A DNA stretch of 64,000 nucleotides from Planomicrobium sp. YIM 101495 (GTDB lineage Bacteria; Bacillota; Bacilli; Bacillales_A; Planococcaceae), in NCBI RefSeq assembly GCF_009707665.1, contig NZ_WLZW01000001.1, positions 248,001 to 312,000 on the forward strand, in the 5' to 3' direction. Made by a program: the position numbers and the translations under genes. Below are positions 9,022 through 16,380 of this stretch, one piece after another. The notes under the pieces are model-generated. The model saw only the letters and a list, made by a program, of their open reading frames with translations. It did not search any database and was not told the DNA's origin. Position 1 is the stretch's first letter; each line of letters starts with the position of its first letter.

Positions 9022-9165
9022 TTATATAAAAGGAGGCAAAAAGTTTTCCGGTAGTGTTTCCATTTTTTGTTTTTGTGAAAAAGGACATACTGATCCCGTT
9101 GTACCTAAATCCCCTGAAACTTTTACATGCTTTCTAAACTCGACATTAATGAAATCAATTCCCAT
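9022..9165 (-). CDS. Small 47-residue protein of unknown function inside the transposon
   Basis: A minus-strand ORF starting MGIDFINVEFRKH and ending PENFLPPFI, not recognised. It has a perfect AGGAGG nine bases before ATG (9165), a promoter (TTGATT, 17 bp, TATTAT) about 40 bases upstream, an inverted repeat over the -10 region, and a strong terminator after the stop. There is one Cys (residue 27), no membrane segment and no signal peptide. It could be a small regulator or the preserved end of a larger lost gene, but the full set of expression signals argues for a working gene. It is not among the five genes I recall for Tn558. Confidence 0.6.
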   Translation of the reverse strand: MGIDFINVEFRKHVKVSGDLGTTGSVCPFSQKQKMETLPENFLPPFI

Positions 9166-9186
9166 TACTTTTTGCCTCCTTTCTCA

Positions 9187-9207
9187 TATTGTGATAATAA
9201 CACAATA
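9187..9207. promoter_or_regulatory. Operator-like inverted repeat of the small transposon gene
   Basis: TATTGTG (9187-9193) and CACAATA (9201-9207) are perfect 7-bp arms with a 7-bp spacer. The dyad covers the -10/transcription start region of the promoter of the 47-codon gene, so a dimeric regulator could block it. Confidence 0.6.
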
Positions 9208-9233
9208 ATAATTGATGAAAAAGAAATAATCAA
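9205..9233 (-). promoter_or_regulatory. Promoter of the 47-codon transposon gene
   Basis: Minus-strand TTGATT (9228-9233), exact 17-bp spacer, TATTAT (9205-9210). The transcript would begin near 9198 with a short leader carrying AGGAGG. Confidence 0.7.
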
Positions 9234-9423
9234 CCCTACTTTTTTGAAAACCAATTTAAAGCTTTACTACTTTTACTTACATAATAAAGGCAGGTGCAGT
9301 ATAAACTTTTTTAAATAGGTCTTCTTTAACGAGCAGGTAGCGTCAGTTAAAGTAGATAATTTAAGATCGAAATCATATTATAGATATTCCGAAATTGGGC
9401 GTGATTGTTGCAGGTCAAAAGCT

Positions 9424-9460
9424 TAATTCCTCGATAAAATAAAAAGGAATTAGTTTTTTT
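9424..9460 (+). terminator. Weak plus-strand hairpin near the right end of the transposon
   Basis: TAATTCC (9424-9430) and GGAATTA (9446-9452) are followed by seven T. Short stem, 15-base loop. It may shield the element's right end. The rest of 9234-9610 is AT-rich without a gene that I can support. Confidence 0.4.
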
Positions 9461-9610
9461 ATTTGTGGTACATTCTTCTGACCGTAATCAATTGTCATCT
9501 AATAATTACATTGTATTTTTTCATTTGATTTAACACGTTAAATATATGTTCTTAAAGTAAAAACATTGATGTTAATGGATTTTTAGTAATTTACTCTTGA
9601 TAAAATTGTG

Positions 9611-9750
9611 CACCTTCAGCGGAAGACATCGGTGTGACGCAGCGGTTGATGGAAGCGGGCTCGATTGTCGGCATCGAATTGCTCGACCACTTGATCATCG
9701 GCGACCATCAATTCATCTCCTTGAATGAAAAAGGTTATATGGGAGAATAG
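9611..9750 (+). pseudogene. radC: radC 3' part after the transposon
   Basis: Resumes the radC frame with [14 protein letters not shown], then [20 protein letters not shown], and ends with TAG at 9748-9750. It carries the SxxD half of the JAMM motif and the conserved C-terminus. No start codon with a ribosome site is present, so it should not be translated. Together with 2395-2966 it reconstitutes a full-length radC with only a few bases uncertain at the junction. Confidence 0.9.
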
Positions 9751-9763
9751 ACGAAAACACACT

Positions 9764-9818
9764 GGGAGTTCCGGCTGGTTCACTGCGCAAGTGGGAACTG
9801 GCGGAACTGCCTTTTTTT
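9764..9818 (+). terminator. Terminator after radC
   Basis: AGTTCCG (9767-9773) pairs with CGGAACT (9802-9808), with further imperfect pairing inside, followed by CTTTTTTT. It separates radC from mreB. Confidence 0.65.
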
Positions 9819-9880
9819 CTGCTGACGTTTCTTTTTTCCTGGCACTCCATGTAAGGCTGTTCCTTTTTTCCTTTTTCCGC

Positions 9881-9886
9881 TATAAT
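9881..9886 (+). promoter_or_regulatory. -10 box of the mreBCD-minCD promoter
   Basis: Perfect TATAAT about 57 bases before the mreB start. The -35 at 17 bp (TGTTCC, 9858-9863) is poor. Confidence 0.5.
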
Positions 9887-9942
9887 CAAAGGTATTGTGT
9901 AAAGTTCACAGCAAACTGGCAAAACGGAAGGGAAGAAGTAAT

Positions 9943-10971
9943 GTGTTTGGAATCGGATCAAAAGATGTAGGAATAGATTTAGGGACAGCGAATACACTTG
10001 TATTCATCAAAAATAAAGGGATTGTTCTGCGTGAGCCTTCAGTAGTCGCGAAGAATACTTCGACTGGCGAGATCGTTGCAGTCGGGAACGACGCCCGCAA
10101 TATGATTGGCCGTACACCTGGTTCAATCGTGGCGATCCGTCCGATGCGTGATGGTGTCATCGCGGATTACGATACGACAACTGCGATGATCCAATACTAT
10201 TTGAAGGAAGCGATGAAAGCTTCCGGCGGCACGTGGAAAAAACCGAACGTCATGATCTGTGTGCCTTTCGGGATCACGTCTGTTGAACAGCGTGCAATCA
10301 TCGATGCATCCAGACAAGCTGGCGCTCGTGAAGCATTCACGATCGAAGAGCCGTTCGCAGCTGCGATCGGCGCGAACTTGCCGGTATGGGAACCTACAGG
10401 CAGCATGGTCGTCGATATTGGAGGCGGCACAACGGAAGTCGCAGTCATCTCTCTTGGCGGCATCGTCACGAGCGAATCGGTCCGTGTGGCCGGCGACTCG
10501 ATGGATCAGGCAATCATCCAATACATCCGCAAAACGTACAATTTGACGATCGGTGAACGAACTGCCGAAGCGATCAAGATGGAAGTCGGTGCAGCACGTG
10601 TGACGACGGATGCTGAGAAGAAAGCGAAAATGGACATCCGTGGCCGTGATCTTTTGACAGGCTTGCCGAAAACGATCGAAATCACGGCAGAAGAAATCGC
10701 AGAAGCTTTGAAGGAATCCGTTTTCGCCATTATCGATGGCGTCAAGAAAACGCTTGAAACGACTCCACCGGAATTGTCGGCTGATGTCATGGAACGCGGC
10801 ATCGTCTTGACAGGAGGCGGAGCGCTTCTGAAGAACCTCGATAAAGTGATCGCTGATGTCACTCAAATCCCGGTCATCATCGCTGATGAGCCACTTGATT
10901 GCGTCGCGATCGGTACTGGGAAAGCATTGGATAATATCGACCAGATCCGCCGCCAGCAATCACAGAAATAA
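9943..10971 (+). CDS. mreB: Rod shape-determining protein MreB
   Basis: Bacterial actin that forms membrane-bound filaments and guides peptidoglycan synthesis along the cell cylinder. 342 residues. The nucleotide-binding phosphate loops are DLGTANT (residues 9-15) and [14 protein letters not shown] near residues 154-167, with [11 protein letters not shown] near the C-terminus for the adenosine site. GTG at 9943 is chosen because it gives the conserved start [14 protein letters not shown] and follows GGAAGGGAAGAAG; an upstream in-frame ATG at 9895 would add 16 unrelated residues. First gene of an operon with mreC, mreD, minC and minD. Confidence 0.95.
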   Translation: MFGIGSKDVGIDLGTANTLVFIKNKGIVLREPSVVAKNTSTGEIVAVGNDARNMIGRTPGSIVAIRPMRDGVIADYDTTTAMIQYYLKEAMKASGGTWKKPNVMICVPFGITSVEQRAIIDASRQAGAREAFTIEEPFAAAIGANLPVWEPTGSMVVDIGGGTTEVAVISLGGIVTSESVRVAGDSMDQAIIQYIRKTYNLTIGERTAEAIKMEVGAARVTTDAEKKAKMDIRGRDLLTGLPKTIEITAEEIAEALKESVFAIIDGVKKTLETTPPELSADVMERGIVLTGGGALLKNLDKVIADVTQIPVIIADEPLDCVAIGTGKALDNIDQIRRQQSQK

Positions 10972-10986
10972 AGGAGGATTGCCGGC

Positions 10987-11871
10987 ATGCCACATTTTTT
11001 TTCGAACAAGCGGCTGATTTTACTGATGCTCGGCGTCATCCTGCTCGTCGGCTTGATTTTCTTTTCTCTGAGTAACCGTGACAATGTCAATTTCCCGGAG
11101 AGGGTCGTCAAGGATGTAGTAGGAGCGGGACAATCGGTGTTTTCGAAGCCTGCTCACTTTGTGACGGGCATTTTCGATAATATCGACGGACTGCTGAACA
11201 CGTATACGGAAAACAAACAACTGAAAAACCGCTTGGACGAGTTTGCGACGGTGCAGGCGGAAGTGACCAGTCTGCGTACCGAAAACGAAGAATTGAAAGA
11301 GATCATCGGGAAAGAAGAATCTCTTCGCGATTACAATCCGATCCAGGCGTCCGTCATTGCCCGGAACCCGGATCAGTGGGAAGAGAAAATCATTCTTGAT
11401 AAAGGGTCGAACAGCGGCGTGAAAGAGAACATGGCCGTCATGACGGCGAAAGGCTTGATCGGGAAAGTCATCTTGACGACACCGCTCACTGCCACTGTCG
11501 AACTGGTCTCCACCCAAAATCCGAATTACCGCGTCTCGGCGATGGTCATCGGGGGAGGAAAAAATGTTTTCGGATTGATCGAAGGCTATGATGCGGACCG
11601 CAAAGAATTGTTGTTGAAACGCATCGATGCCGACATCGACATCAAGGAAGGCCAACAAGTCGTATCGAGTGGCCTCGGCGGGATTTTCCCGCAAGGCCTT
11701 GTCATCGGTGAAATCACTGAAGTCGCGATCGACGAGTTCGGTCTGACGAAACAGGCGTTTGTGCGCCCGGCAGCGGATTTCACGCTGTTAAGCCACGTGA
11801 TGGTCGCTGATCGCACGCTGCCGGAGACGGAAGGCGACGACAGTGAAAACGGCGAGGATGGTGAATCGTAA
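10987..11871 (+). CDS. mreC: Rod shape-determining protein MreC
   Basis: Membrane-anchored elongasome scaffold linking MreB with the wall synthases. 294 residues with one N-terminal transmembrane helix (LILLMLGVILLVGLIFFSL, about residues 10-28), a coiled coil (about 70-110, EVTSLRTENEELKEIIG) and the beta-rich extracellular domain (about 115-275). The C-terminal tail is acidic (EGDDSENGEDGES). A strong AGGAGG precedes the ATG; the stop TAA overlaps the mreD ATG. Confidence 0.95.
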   Translation: MPHFFSNKRLILLMLGVILLVGLIFFSLSNRDNVNFPERVVKDVVGAGQSVFSKPAHFVTGIFDNIDGLLNTYTENKQLKNRLDEFATVQAEVTSLRTENEELKEIIGKEESLRDYNPIQASVIARNPDQWEEKIILDKGSNSGVKENMAVMTAKGLIGKVILTTPLTATVELVSTQNPNYRVSAMVIGGGKNVFGLIEGYDADRKELLLKRIDADIDIKEGQQVVSSGLGGIFPQGLVIGEITEVAIDEFGLTKQAFVRPAADFTLLSHVMVADRTLPETEGDDSENGEDGES

Positions 11872-12401
11872 TGATGCGCTTTTTCTTGCCGTTCATCGGC
11901 TTGATCCTGTTTTTCCTGGAACCGGTTTTCGGTCTGTTGTCACCTCTTCAATTCGGGGGAGAAGCTTACACGATCGTCCCGCGGTTCCTCTTAATGTATT
12001 TGATTTTCGTCGCGATTTATTACGACCGTAAACACGCGATGTATTACGGTTTATTTTTCGGACTCTTGTATGATGTGTTTTTCATTGATATTATTGGGTT
12101 ATACTCATTTCTTTATCCGGCAATCGCACTAGTTGCGGGTTCAGTCGTACGGAGCATCCACAAAAACCTTGCAGTAGCAACGGGACTGGCGCTGATTTTG
12201 ACAGCGCTATTCGAATTTGTGCTGTATCAGTTTTTCCTGTTGATCTCCTTGACTTCCTTGCCGGTCGATTTCTTCCTGGTCCACCGATTAATGCCGACCA
12301 TCATCGCCAACTCGATTTTCCTGATCATGCTTGGATGGACATTCAAGCTGGCGATCAATGCACGGCTCCTTGAACGGGATCGACGGCTCGGGACATCATA
12401 A
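11871..12401 (+). CDS. mreD: Rod shape-determining protein MreD
   Basis: Small integral membrane partner of MreC and the RodA/PBP2 elongation complex. 176 residues with about five to six hydrophobic helices, starting MMRFFLPFIGLILFFLEPVF; the family motif region GLLYDVFFIDIIGLYSF is near residue 65. Starts within the mreC stop (TAATG); the second ATG three bases on is an equal choice. Confidence 0.93.
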   Translation: MMRFFLPFIGLILFFLEPVFGLLSPLQFGGEAYTIVPRFLLMYLIFVAIYYDRKHAMYYGLFFGLLYDVFFIDIIGLYSFLYPAIALVAGSVVRSIHKNLAVATGLALILTALFEFVLYQFFLLISLTSLPVDFFLVHRLMPTIIANSIFLIMLGWTFKLAINARLLERDRRLGTS

Positions 12402-12423
12402 TGAAAGCGCAGGTGACGCATGT

Positions 12424-13089
12424 TTGAAGAATCTTGTCTACATTAAAGGAACGAAGCATGGGCTTGTTTTGCAACTAGACGAACAATGCGCCTATGCAGA
12501 CCTCCTGACAGAACTCGAAGCAAAGGTGTCGGATCCTGCGCTTGACGGCAGTGCCGAAATTCAGATCAATCTGGGGCACCGTTACTTGACTGAAACGGAA
12601 ATGAAGGATCTTGTTTCCTTGATCGAAGAAAAATCACATTTACGCGTCACGAAAATTCGAAGTGATGTCATCACGGTCGAAGAAAGTGACCGGCGCCTCC
12701 GCGAACAGCAGTCGGAGACGTACGTCGGAATCGTCCGTTCGGGCCAAGTCGTCCGGGCAGAAGGCGATCTCGTCGTCGTCGGCGACATCAACCCGAACGG
12801 CCGGGTTGTAGCGGATGGCAATATATATGTTCTAGGCAGGCTGAAAGGTATTGCCCACGCAGGTGCTAGCGGGAACAAAGAAGCAGTCATCGCCGCATCG
12901 TGGATGGAAGCGACTCACTTGATGATCGCAGACCAGCTCGAATCGATGACGGATGAACTGCAAGTGTTATCCGAACAGCCTGAGATGGAATGTGCGTATT
13001 TACATACAAACGGGAAGATCATTATCGACCGTTTGCAGGAACTGCGTTATATACGGCCTCAAATCTCAACGTTTAAAGGAGGAAGCTGA
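12424..13089 (+). CDS. minC: Septum site-determining protein MinC
   Basis: Inhibitor of FtsZ polymerisation that, with MinD, keeps division away from the poles. 221 residues: N-terminal FtsZ-inhibiting domain (about 1-105) and C-terminal beta-helix dimer/MinD-binding domain with GDLVVVGDINPNGRVVADGN and LGRLKGIAHAG (about 115-215). TTG at 12424 is chosen over the upstream in-frame ATG at 12331 (inside mreD) because it gives the family start KNLVYIKGTKHGL and has AGGTGA seven bases before it. It lies one base before minD. Confidence 0.93.
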   Translation: MKNLVYIKGTKHGLVLQLDEQCAYADLLTELEAKVSDPALDGSAEIQINLGHRYLTETEMKDLVSLIEEKSHLRVTKIRSDVITVEESDRRLREQQSETYVGIVRSGQVVRAEGDLVVVGDINPNGRVVADGNIYVLGRLKGIAHAGASGNKEAVIAASWMEATHLMIADQLESMTDELQVLSEQPEMECAYLHTNGKIIIDRLQELRYIRPQISTFKGGS

Positions 13090-13090
13090 T

Positions 13091-13891
13091 GTGGGAGAAG
13101 CAATAGTCATTACATCTGGTAAAGGAGGCGTCGGTAAGACGACGACCACTGCCAATCTCGGAACTGCATTGGCTCTTCAAGGTAAGAAAGTATGTTTGAT
13201 CGATACCGATATCGGATTGCGTAACTTGGATGTCATTCTCGGCCTTGAGAACCGCATCATCTATGATTTGATCGATGTCCTGGAAGGCCGCTGCAAAGTG
13301 CACCAGGCGCTCGTGAAGGATAAGCGTTTCGATGATATGCTTTATTTGCTGCCGGCTGCCCAGACGGCCGACAAGAACGACGTCAATCCGGAAGACATGA
13401 AAGAACTTGTCTTGAAGTTGAAAGAAGACTACGATTTCGTTTTGATCGATTGTCCTGCGGGAATCGAGCAAGGGTACAAAAATGCCGTTGCCGGTGCCGA
13501 CAAGGCGATCGTCGTGACGACGCCGGAAATTTCGGCAGTGCGCGATGCCGATCGGATCATCGGTCTTCTCGAGCTCGAGGAAAACATCGAGCCGCCGAAA
13601 CTGATCATCAACCGGATCCGGAAGCATCTTGTCGACAAAGGCGAAGCATTCGATGTCCAGGACATCACAAGCCACTTGTCGATCGACCTGCTCGGCATCG
13701 TCGCGGATGATGAGAACGTCATTTCTTCATCGAACAAAGGCGAACCGGTCGTCATGGACCCGAACAACCGTGCAGCACTCGGCTACCGCAACATCGCGCG
13801 CCGTCTGCTTGGCGAATCGGTGCCGCTCATGACGATGGAAAAGCCGAACCAAGGCATGTTTGCTAAAATCAAATCAATTTTTGCTAAGTAA
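13091..13891 (+). CDS. minD: Septum site-determining protein MinD
   Basis: Membrane-associated deviant Walker ATPase that recruits MinC; in Bacilli polar placement is through DivIVA/MinJ, not MinE. 266 residues. Signature GKGGVGKTTTTANLG at about 10-24, DTDIGLRNLD at about 39-48, and a C-terminal amphipathic membrane-targeting helix (GMFAKIKSIFAK). GTG at 13091 gives the family start MGEAIVITSGKGGVG and follows AAAGGAGG; the longer frame from 12953 lies within minC. A strong terminator follows. Confidence 0.95.
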   Translation: MGEAIVITSGKGGVGKTTTTANLGTALALQGKKVCLIDTDIGLRNLDVILGLENRIIYDLIDVLEGRCKVHQALVKDKRFDDMLYLLPAAQTADKNDVNPEDMKELVLKLKEDYDFVLIDCPAGIEQGYKNAVAGADKAIVVTTPEISAVRDADRIIGLLELEENIEPPKLIINRIRKHLVDKGEAFDVQDITSHLSIDLLGIVADDENVISSSNKGEPVVMDPNNRAALGYRNIARRLLGESVPLMTMEKPNQGMFAKIKSIFAK

Positions 13892-13895
13892 GCTG

Positions 13896-13926
13896 AACCC
13901 CCGCATGGAAATGCGGGGGTTTTTTG
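13896..13926 (+). terminator. Terminator of the mreBCD-minCD operon
   Basis: CCCCCGCAT-GGAA-ATGCGGGGG (9-bp stem, tetraloop) followed by TTTTTT. Confidence 0.93.
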
Positions 13927-13946
13927 AAACTTTCAGAAGGTGTCCA

Positions 13947-14449
13947 TTGAACGAACAATTGCTCGCTCAAATGATTTTGCTGGAACGATTGCCGAAGAGT
14001 CATGGGGCTTGGCAGCCCGCAGCCGCTGACCTAAAGAATGCCCTCGCCGGTGCTAGAGGGGAAAGTAGGGTTTTGTCACTGTTGAGACGGGAGCTTGTAT
14101 TAGAGGGACAACCGGTAATTTTGACTGATTTGCACGTGCCGTATGGCCAGGGAAGTGCTCAAATTGATTTGCTTGTGGTGCATCAATCATTCATCTGTGT
14201 ACTTGAAGTGAAAAACATGAAAGGCGATTTTTACTTTGATTCCTCGCATCATCAGTTCCACCGGATGGTCGATGGACGCATGGAAGGCATGAAAAATCCT
14301 GAATCCCAATTGCACCGGGCTGTGACGATGCCCATGAAGTGACGCTCCAGGAATATGCCGTTTTGTTCGGGGAAGAGCTGCCGACGAAGTTTGCTTACCG
14401 CTTGCTCGGCGTGGAAGACAAGTATTTATTGTATCGTTTGCTTGAATAA
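13947..14449 (+). pseudogene. Decayed NERD-domain protein gene
   Basis: The first frame, from TTG at 13947 (AAGGTG ahead), gives a NERD (nuclease-related) domain: ARGESRVLSLLRREL, QIDLLVVHQSFICVLEVKN (the conserved D...E-V-K nuclease-like core) and PESQLHRAV. It stops at 14342. In another frame AHEVTLQEYAVLFGEELPTK and a short tail follow to TAA at 14447-14449; this matches the C-terminus of longer NERD proteins of Bacillales. The middle and the zinc-ribbon-like part are missing, so an internal deletion has joined the two ends out of frame. It sits between minD and rplU, where B. subtilis has spoIVFA-spoIVFB. Confidence 0.75.
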
Positions 14450-14541
14450 TCTGCGCTGCAGGGGGAGTGAGCGCGGAAAACGGTGGATTGTGCCACGGCA
14501 CGAGCTGGTGGAAGCATATTTTAAGCCAATTTGGCGCTGAA

Positions 14542-14625
14542 CGCACCTCGTTGCGATTGTTTCGCACCTCACGGCCACTTTATCACACCTCAACACAATT
14601 TCTCCGCACCCCGGCCGCAGACTCC
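14542..14625. repeat. Four degenerate 21-bp tandem repeats
   Basis: Units begin at 14542, 14563, 14584 and 14605, each starting with CGCACCTC or a one- or two-base variant (CGCACCTC, CGCACCTC, CACACCTC, CGCACCCC), followed by 13 variable bases. The period is exactly 21 bp, two helical turns. They end about 20 bases before the rplU promoter. Confidence 0.75.
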
Positions 14626-14646
14626 ATGAGAACTCTTGAAAAATAG

Positions 14647-14676
14647 TTGACGCACACACTGCCCACGTGGTATTAT
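14647..14676 (+). promoter_or_regulatory. Promoter of rplU-prp-rpmA
   Basis: TTGACG (14647-14652), 18-bp spacer, TATTAT (14671-14676), upstream of the L21 leader. Confidence 0.75.
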
Positions 14677-14682
14677 TTTAAT

Positions 14683-14785
14683 GTTATGTTTGTAGCGCAC
14701 CTGTGCTACAACCGCTCGAGACAGGTATCCAAGCATTCGCTCCGGCGATCACCTGATGAGGCGAGTCTTAGTCTAAGAGGAGGTG
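14683..14785 (+). ncRNA. Ribosomal protein L21 leader
   Basis: The untranslated stretch between promoter and rplU holds the hairpin GTAGCGCACCTGTGCTAC and further pairing up to the AGGAGGTG ribosome site. Firmicutes carry a conserved L21 leader here, thought to mediate autoregulation. Assignment rests on position and the paired elements; I could not run a covariance model. Confidence 0.65.
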
Positions 14786-14791
14786 CAAGAT

Positions 14792-15100
14792 ATGTACGCA
14801 ATTATTGAAACTGGTGGAAAACAAATCAAAGTTGAAGCTGGCCAAGAGATCTACGTTGAGAAATTGAACGTTGAAGCTGGCGAGACAGTAACATTTGACA
14901 AAGTTCTATTCGTAGGTGGAGATGACACAAAAGTGGGCGTTCCTTTCGTTGAAGGAGCTACTGTAACTGCTAAAGTTGAAAAACAAGGCAAACAGAAAAA
15001 AATCACTGTCTTCAAATACAAAGCGAAAAAGAACTATCGCAAAAAACAAGGTCACCGTCAGCCATACACGAAATTGACTGTTGACGCGATCAACCTGTAA
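14792..15100 (+). CDS. rplU: 50S ribosomal protein L21
   Basis: Large-subunit protein binding 23S rRNA. 102 residues, the usual length, with [18 protein letters not shown] at the start and the basic C-terminal motif [22 protein letters not shown] at 14792 is taken rather than GTG at 14783, since it gives the universal N-terminus and fits AGGAGG. First gene of rplU-prp-rpmA. Confidence 0.97.
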   Translation: MYAIIETGGKQIKVEAGQEIYVEKLNVEAGETVTFDKVLFVGGDDTKVGVPFVEGATVTAKVEKQGKQKKITVFKYKAKKNYRKKQGHRQPYTKLTVDAINL

Positions 15101-15103
15101 GCG

Positions 15104-15433
15104 ATGATTCAAGTTATTATCGACCAAAAAGAGGAACGCATCGTTTCTTTTGAAATGTCGGGCCATGCGAATTTTGACGAATATGGTTCAGACATCGTTT
15201 GTGCCGGCGCTTCGGCGGTATCCTTCGGGGCCGTCAATGCCATCATGGAATTGACGAAGACCGAGCCGGTGATCGAACAGGCGGACAGTGGCTTCTTGAA
15301 AGTCGTATTCCCTGAGCTCGAGAACGAAGAAACGGACGCACAAGTTCAATTGCTCGTCCGAGCGATGATCGTTTCATTAAAAACGATTGAACAAAGTTAT
15401 CAGGATTACATGACGATAAGCTTTCTAACGTAG
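15104..15433 (+). CDS. prp: Ribosomal-processing cysteine protease Prp
   Basis: Cysteine protease that removes the N-terminal extension of ribosomal protein L27, essential in Firmicutes whose L27 carries the extension. 109 residues. Catalytic pair His21 (SGHANFDEYGSD) and Cys33 (DIVCAGASAVSFG) are visible. It lies three bases after rplU and 12 bases before its substrate gene rpmA; B. subtilis name ysxB. Confidence 0.93.
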   Translation: MIQVIIDQKEERIVSFEMSGHANFDEYGSDIVCAGASAVSFGAVNAIMELTKTEPVIEQADSGFLKVVFPELENEETDAQVQLLVRAMIVSLKTIEQSYQDYMTISFLT

Positions 15434-15736
<303 letters not shown>

Positions 15737-15744
15737 TATTTGTG

Positions 15745-15775
15745 AAGGAGCTGCGACGCGCAGCTCCTTTTCTTT
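15745..15775 (+). terminator. Terminator after rpmA
   Basis: AAGGAGCTGCG-ACG-CGCAGCTCCTT (11-bp perfect stem) followed by TTCTTTTT. Confidence 0.92.
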
Positions 15776-15863
15776 TTCGGAACTGTCCATCCCAGCAGGT
15801 CGGATGTGTAATTCGGGCCGTAAATTGATATACTGAAAAAGGAACAGGAATGGAGCGGGCACG

Positions 15864-16379
15864 ATGAAACGGTTTTACAGCACGGCAGATCTCTTGAGGC
15901 AAGCACGACATGATCATTTGAATGATCTGCAGCTCGTGAAACTGTATCTCGCTCTTGGCAAGCCAGAACGCGTTACAGCGCTCATTCAAGCTGCCGGGAG
16001 ACAAGCGGACGTGTGGAGAAGGCTGTCCGCTTTGAACTTGCCGAAGACGGAAGAATGGTTATTGCTGGCCGAATGGCGTTTTCCGGAGTTGAAGATCACG
16101 GTGGAATGCATTGCTTCTGCAGCGCCCAAAGAGATGGACGGGGCGATTTCGGAAATTGCGGAAAGCGTCATGACCAAGATTCGCGAAAACTTAGAGAAAG
16201 CGGATGGATGTGCTTGCACGATCCGCCTGTCCAATGAGCAAGGTGATTTCCGGCTGGCGTTTTCGGCGGAAGGTGTCCGGGGCATCGGCGAGTTGCCGGA
16301 AGTTCCGGGCATCGGGTTAAAGATTGAGGAAGAGGGCAAGTTGCTGTTAATCGAAGCAACGGTCCAGATGGAGGGATAG
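15864..16379 (+). CDS. spo0B: Spo0B-like sporulation phosphotransferase
   Basis: Spo0B relays phosphate from Spo0F to Spo0A in the sporulation phosphorelay. The 171-residue product has the phospho-acceptor H-box [19 protein letters not shown] (His16) in an N-terminal helical hairpin and a degenerate ATPase-like C-terminal domain. Position between rpmA and obgE is the B. subtilis one. Sequence outside the H-box is divergent and shorter than the 192 residues of B. subtilis. It ends one base before obgE. Confidence 0.85.
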   Translation: MKRFYSTADLLRQARHDHLNDLQLVKLYLALGKPERVTALIQAAGRQADVWRRLSALNLPKTEEWLLLAEWRFPELKITVECIASAAPKEMDGAISEIAESVMTKIRENLEKADGCACTIRLSNEQGDFRLAFSAEGVRGIGELPEVPGIGLKIEEEGKLLLIEATVQMEG

Positions 16380-16380
16380 T

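Larger units (their letters stand above)
2967..9610. mobile_element. Tn558-like transposon (Tn554 family) inserted in radC
   Basis: An AT-rich insertion of about 6644 bp separates two halves of radC, the known target of Tn554-family elements. Content and order are tnpA, tnpB and tnpC on the plus strand, then orf138 and fexA on the minus strand, which is the layout described for Tn558; the length also agrees with the reported size as I remember it. Transposition in this family is site-specific, uses two tyrosine recombinases plus the accessory TnpC, and leaves no long direct repeats, in line with the lack of any here. Exact ends are uncertain by a few bases because the uninterrupted radC site is not visible. 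Confidence 0.92.

Noticed and set aside
9127-9318. 63-codon plus-strand frame near the right end of the transposon
   Set aside because: Overlaps antisense the better supported 47-codon gene and its promoter; no ribosome site; composition is that of random AT-rich DNA.
10123-10959. 278-codon minus-strand frame opposite mreB
   Set aside because: Mirror frame of a codon-biased gene; composition is Asp/Arg/Phe/Cys-rich and no start signal is present.
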